Source: Pseudomonadota bacterium (GTDB taxonomy: Bacteria > Pseudomonadota > Gammaproteobacteria > Xanthomonadales > Xanthomonadaceae). From it: a DNA stretch of 8,311 bases. Below the pieces are notes generated by a model that saw only the letters and a list, made by a program, of their open reading frames with translations, was not told the origin of the DNA and ran no database searches. The DNA lies in NCBI GenBank assembly GCA_023392975.1, contig JAEWNA010000065.1:1-8311 (forward strand), in the 5' to 3' direction. Positions within the stretch are counted from its first letter, which is position 1. Each line of letters starts with the position of its first letter. Position numbers and translations under genes: made by a program. This document shows positions 6,224 to 8,311 of this stretch, piece after piece.

Positions 6224-7648
6224 ATGTTCAGGCGCCGCTTCGCCGCCCTCTTGTCATTGCCGGCCTGCCTCGCGGCGGCCGCCGCCAGCCTGGCCGCGAC
6301 GCCCGGCGACGGACCACTGCAGGTCTGGGCCACCACTGCCGACCGGCACCTCGCGCTGACGCCGCTGTCCGCGGACGCGGCGATCGACGACGCCGCGCCG
6401 ACGGTGCGCATCGCGATCGACCCGGCCGATCGGCGCCAGCGGATCGACGGTTTCGGTGCGGCGATCACCGACAGTTCCGCCTGGCTGCTTCAGCGACGGC
6501 TGACGCCGTCGGCGCGCGACGCCCTGCTGCGCGAACTGTTCGGGCCGCCGCCGGGCATCGGCCTGGGCATGATGCGGCTGACCATCGGCGCCTCTGACTT
6601 CTCGCTGCATCCTTACAGCCTCGACGACATGCCGGCCGGCCGCCGCGACCCCGACCTGACGCGTTTCCGCCTGCCGCGGCAGCAGCGCGACGTGCTGGCG
6701 ACGGCGCGCGCGGCCCGCACGATCAACCCCGCCCTGAAGACGATGGCCTCGCCGTGGAGCGCACCGGGCTGGATGAAGACCACCGACCGCCTGATCCAGG
6801 GCACCCTGCGCGAGGACGCCGTCGAGCCGTTCGCGCGCTATCTGGCAACGTACGTCGACACCGCCACGGCGCAGGGCGTGCCACTGTTCGCGCTGACCCT
6901 GCAGAACGAACCGGCGTTCGAGCCGGCGGACTACCCGGGCATGCGCCTGAGCGCGGCGCAGCGCGCGACGGTGATCGCCCGGCTCGGGCCGATGCTGCGC
7001 GCCGCCGGCCACGACACCCGGATCCTCGACTGGGACCACAACTGGGACAAACCCGAGGAGCCGCTGGCGGTGCTGTCCGATCCTGCGGCGTCTCCCTACG
7101 TCGATGGCGTGGCCTGGCACTGCTACGGCGGCGAGGTCTCGGCGCAGTCGCGGGTGCACGAGGCCTTCCCGGACCGCAGCGCGTATCTCACCGAATGCTC
7201 CGGCGGCGACTGGGAGCCCGTGCGCAGCGGAGGCATGCCGCTGCTCGCGCGCGACCTGGTCGTCGGCGGCACGCGGCACTGGGCCAGCGGTGTGCTGCTG
7301 TGGAACCTGGCGCTGGACGACCGCTCCGGCCCGCACAGCGGCGGCTGCGGCAATTGCCGCGGCGTTGTGACGATCGATCGCCGCACCCGCAAGATCACCC
7401 GCAACGACGAGTACTACGTGCTGGCGCACGCCAGCCGCTTCGTCCGGGCCGGCGCGTTCCGGGTGGGGTCGAACGAGGGCGCGGACGATGTCGACCACGT
7501 CGCCTTCGTCAATCCCGATGGCCAACGCGTGCTGTACGTGGTCAACGGCAGCGATCGGGCGCGGACGATCGAGGTCGCCGCCGACGACCGGCGCTTCCGC
7601 TACACGCTCGCGCCGAAGAGCCTGCACACCTTCGCGTGGTCGCCATGA
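6224..7648 (+). CDS. Exported glycoside hydrolase family 30 (glucosylceramidase-like / beta-1,6-glucanase-like)
   Basis: This is a retaining beta-glycosidase of 474 residues, normal length for GH30. A signal peptide spans about 1-25 (MFRRRFAALL, hydrophobic run, SLAA). The barrel begins at IDGFGAAITDSSAWLL (74-89). SPWSAPGWMKTT (176-187) and LTLQNEP (225-231) follow, giving acid/base Glu229. DWDHNWD (269-275) and VAWHCYGG (296-303) lead to the nucleophile Glu324 in YLTECSGGDW. GGCGNCRGVVTID (373-385) holds a CxxC pair, and the final 70 residues look like the beta-sandwich that accompanies GH30 barrels. The ATG at 6224 is chosen for AGGAG 7 nt upstream; an earlier in-frame ATG at 6143 lies in the hairpin region with no ribosome site. 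It diverges from the receptor gene across the shared operator. Subfamily, and hence substrate (beta-1,6-glucan, glucosylceramide, beta-xyloside or galactan), is not certain; glucan fits the GH3 partner. LPAC at 13-16 is a poor lipobox. Confidence 0.92.
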   Translation: MFRRRFAALLSLPACLAAAAASLAATPGDGPLQVWATTADRHLALTPLSADAAIDDAAPTVRIAIDPADRRQRIDGFGAAITDSSAWLLQRRLTPSARDALLRELFGPPPGIGLGMMRLTIGASDFSLHPYSLDDMPAGRRDPDLTRFRLPRQQRDVLATARAARTINPALKTMASPWSAPGWMKTTDRLIQGTLREDAVEPFARYLATYVDTATAQGVPLFALTLQNEPAFEPADYPGMRLSAAQRATVIARLGPMLRAAGHDTRILDWDHNWDKPEEPLAVLSDPAASPYVDGVAWHCYGGEVSAQSRVHEAFPDRSAYLTECSGGDWEPVRSGGMPLLARDLVVGGTRHWASGVLLWNLALDDRSGPHSGGCGNCRGVVTIDRRTRKITRNDEYYVLAHASRFVRAGAFRVGSNEGADDVDHVAFVNPDGQRVLYVVNGSDRARTIEVAADDRRFRYTLAPKSLHTFAWSP

Positions 7649-7691
7649 TGCGTTTTGCATGCACCACGCGGTGCCGGCGCGAGCGGCTCGG

Positions 7692-7705
7692 TGAAAACGA
7701 TTACA
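7692..7705. promoter_or_regulatory. Imperfect palindrome upstream of zwf, possible LacI-type operator
   Basis: TGAAAACGATTACA has a CG centre, and five of its seven arm pairs are complementary; the flanking G/C (7691 and 7706) also pair. It resembles the general TGAAA-CG-TTTCA shape of LacI-family sites such as those of Cra, but differs clearly from the palindrome at 6052-6067. It ends 51 bp before the zwf ATG, where a regulator of glucose catabolism could act. A weak -10-like TACACT (7702-7707) overlaps it, with no -35 at the right distance. Confidence 0.25.
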
Positions 7706-7756
7706 CTCCAGACGTTTCCGCGGCTGCGCGTACGCTTTGACGTTTTCCCGACGACC

Positions 7757-8311
7757 ATGCCCGTGACCACGTCCTCCGCCTCGTTGCTGACCATCTTCGG
7801 CGCCACCGGCGACCTCGCCCAGCGCATGCTGCTGCCCTCGCTGTACGGGCTGGAGGCCGACGGCCTGCTGCCGGCCGGCATGACCCTGCTCGGCACCGCG
7901 CGCAGCGCGCTCGACGACGCCGGTTTCCGCGAGGCGATCGCGACCTCGATCCGCACCTTCGTGCCCGAGGCGCAGCACGACGCGGCCGTGCTCGAACGGC
8001 TGCTGGCACGCGCGCACTACCAGCCGGCCTCGCTGGACGACGACGTCTCCATGGCCGCGCTCGCCGCCCGCGTGCATGCGCTGCGCACCGGCGACGTGCT
8101 CTACCACCTCAGCACCTCACCGTCGTTCTACGTGCAGGCCTGCGACGCGCTGGGCCGGCATGGCCTCAGCGGCCCCGGCACGCGGGTGATGCTGGAGAAG
8201 CCGATCGGCCACGACCTCGCCGAGGCGATCGCGATCAACGATGGCGTCACCCGGACGTTCGACGAATCGCAGGTCTACCGGGTCGACCACTACCTCGGCA
8301 AGGAAGGCGTG
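7757..8311 (+). CDS. zwf: Glucose-6-phosphate 1-dehydrogenase, N-terminal part (cut by window end)
   Basis: The enzyme oxidises glucose-6-phosphate to 6-phosphogluconolactone with NAD(P)+ in the cytoplasm, the entry to the Entner-Doudoroff and oxidative pentose-phosphate routes. The first 185 codons are present, in frame to the last base, out of a usual 480-500. The Rossmann nucleotide-binding motif is LLTIFGATGDLAQRMLLPSLY (10-30, within it GATGDLA at 15-21). EKPIGHDL (about 141-148) and the substrate-site signature RVDHYLGKE (175-183) follow, with His178 and Lys182 as expected. The ATG at 7757 places the Rossmann motif at the usual distance from the N terminus but has no clear ribosome site. 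A GTG at 7691, 22 codons earlier, is in frame, also lacks one, and would add a non-family extension. It follows the GH30 stop by 108 bp on the same strand, so it could be cotranscribed or have its own promoter. Confidence 0.95.
   Translation, partial: MPVTTSSASLLTIFGATGDLAQRMLLPSLYGLEADGLLPAGMTLLGTARSALDDAGFREAIATSIRTFVPEAQHDAAVLERLLARAHYQPASLDDDVSMAALAARVHALRTGDVLYHLSTSPSFYVQACDALGRHGLSGPGTRVMLEKPIGHDLAEAIAINDGVTRTFDESQVYRVDHYLGKEGV

Noticed and set aside
2925..6359. A 1144-codon open frame on the plus strand antisense to the receptor gene
   Set aside because: It mirrors codon structure of a high-GC gene on the other strand. Its product is rich in Arg, Val, Ala and His without family motifs, while the minus-strand frame has a complete signal peptide, plug and barrel.
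7661..7674. GCACC/GGTGC hairpin after the GH30 stop as a terminator
   Set aside because: Only 5 bp of stem and no following T run; insufficient for a terminator call.
7691..7756. GTG start 22 codons upstream for zwf
   Set aside because: No ribosome site, and it would move the Rossmann motif away from its usual distance to the N terminus.
6254..8107. A 617-codon minus-strand open frame opposite GH30 and zwf
   Set aside because: It spans two real genes and their gap, is rich in Arg/Gly/His, and has no motif; a high-GC artefact.

Overview
The window looks like a high-GC gammaproteobacterial chromosome, most probably Xanthomonadales/Lysobacteraceae (Xanthomonas, Lysobacter, Luteimonas or Pseudoxanthomonas relatives). 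The evidence is the very high GC content, the long spurious open frames opposite the real genes, a TonB-dependent receptor of the Xanthomonas/Caulobacter type, and the gene set itself. No RNA gene, CRISPR array, insertion sequence or phage gene is visible. The genus call is inference.

Layout: three genes run leftward. Read in their direction they are a TonB-dependent outer-membrane receptor (6026-3261), an exported family 3 glycoside hydrolase (3178-1178) and a LacI-family regulator (1043-15). Two genes run rightward: an exported family 30 glycoside hydrolase (6224-7648) and the first 185 codons of glucose-6-phosphate dehydrogenase (from 7757, cut by the window edge). The receptor and GH30 gene diverge from a 197-bp control region. 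It holds a perfect 16-bp palindrome (TTGACAGCGCTGTCAA, 6052-6067) typical of a LacI-family operator, flanked by possible divergent promoters, and then two overlapping, mutually exclusive hairpins in the GH30 leader.

Interpretation: this is a compact carbohydrate-utilisation locus built around a TonB-dependent transporter. The GH30 and GH3 enzymes would cut a beta-glucan-like polymer or oligosaccharide outside the cytoplasm, the receptor would import pieces across the outer membrane, and the LacI protein would release the shared operator when it binds a derived sugar. Glucose-6-phosphate dehydrogenase next door would carry glucose into the Entner-Doudoroff or pentose-phosphate route. No inner-membrane sugar transporter or kinase lies inside the window. 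The exact glycan is not determined; beta-1,6- or beta-1,3-linked glucan is my leading guess.

Smaller points: the GH3 gene appears to start at TTG and is separated from the receptor gene by a strong 10-bp stem hairpin that could lower its expression. Its product has only the two-domain GH3 core and lacks the extra C-terminal domain of ExoP-like bacterial relatives. A second, imperfect LacI-like palindrome lies ahead of zwf.
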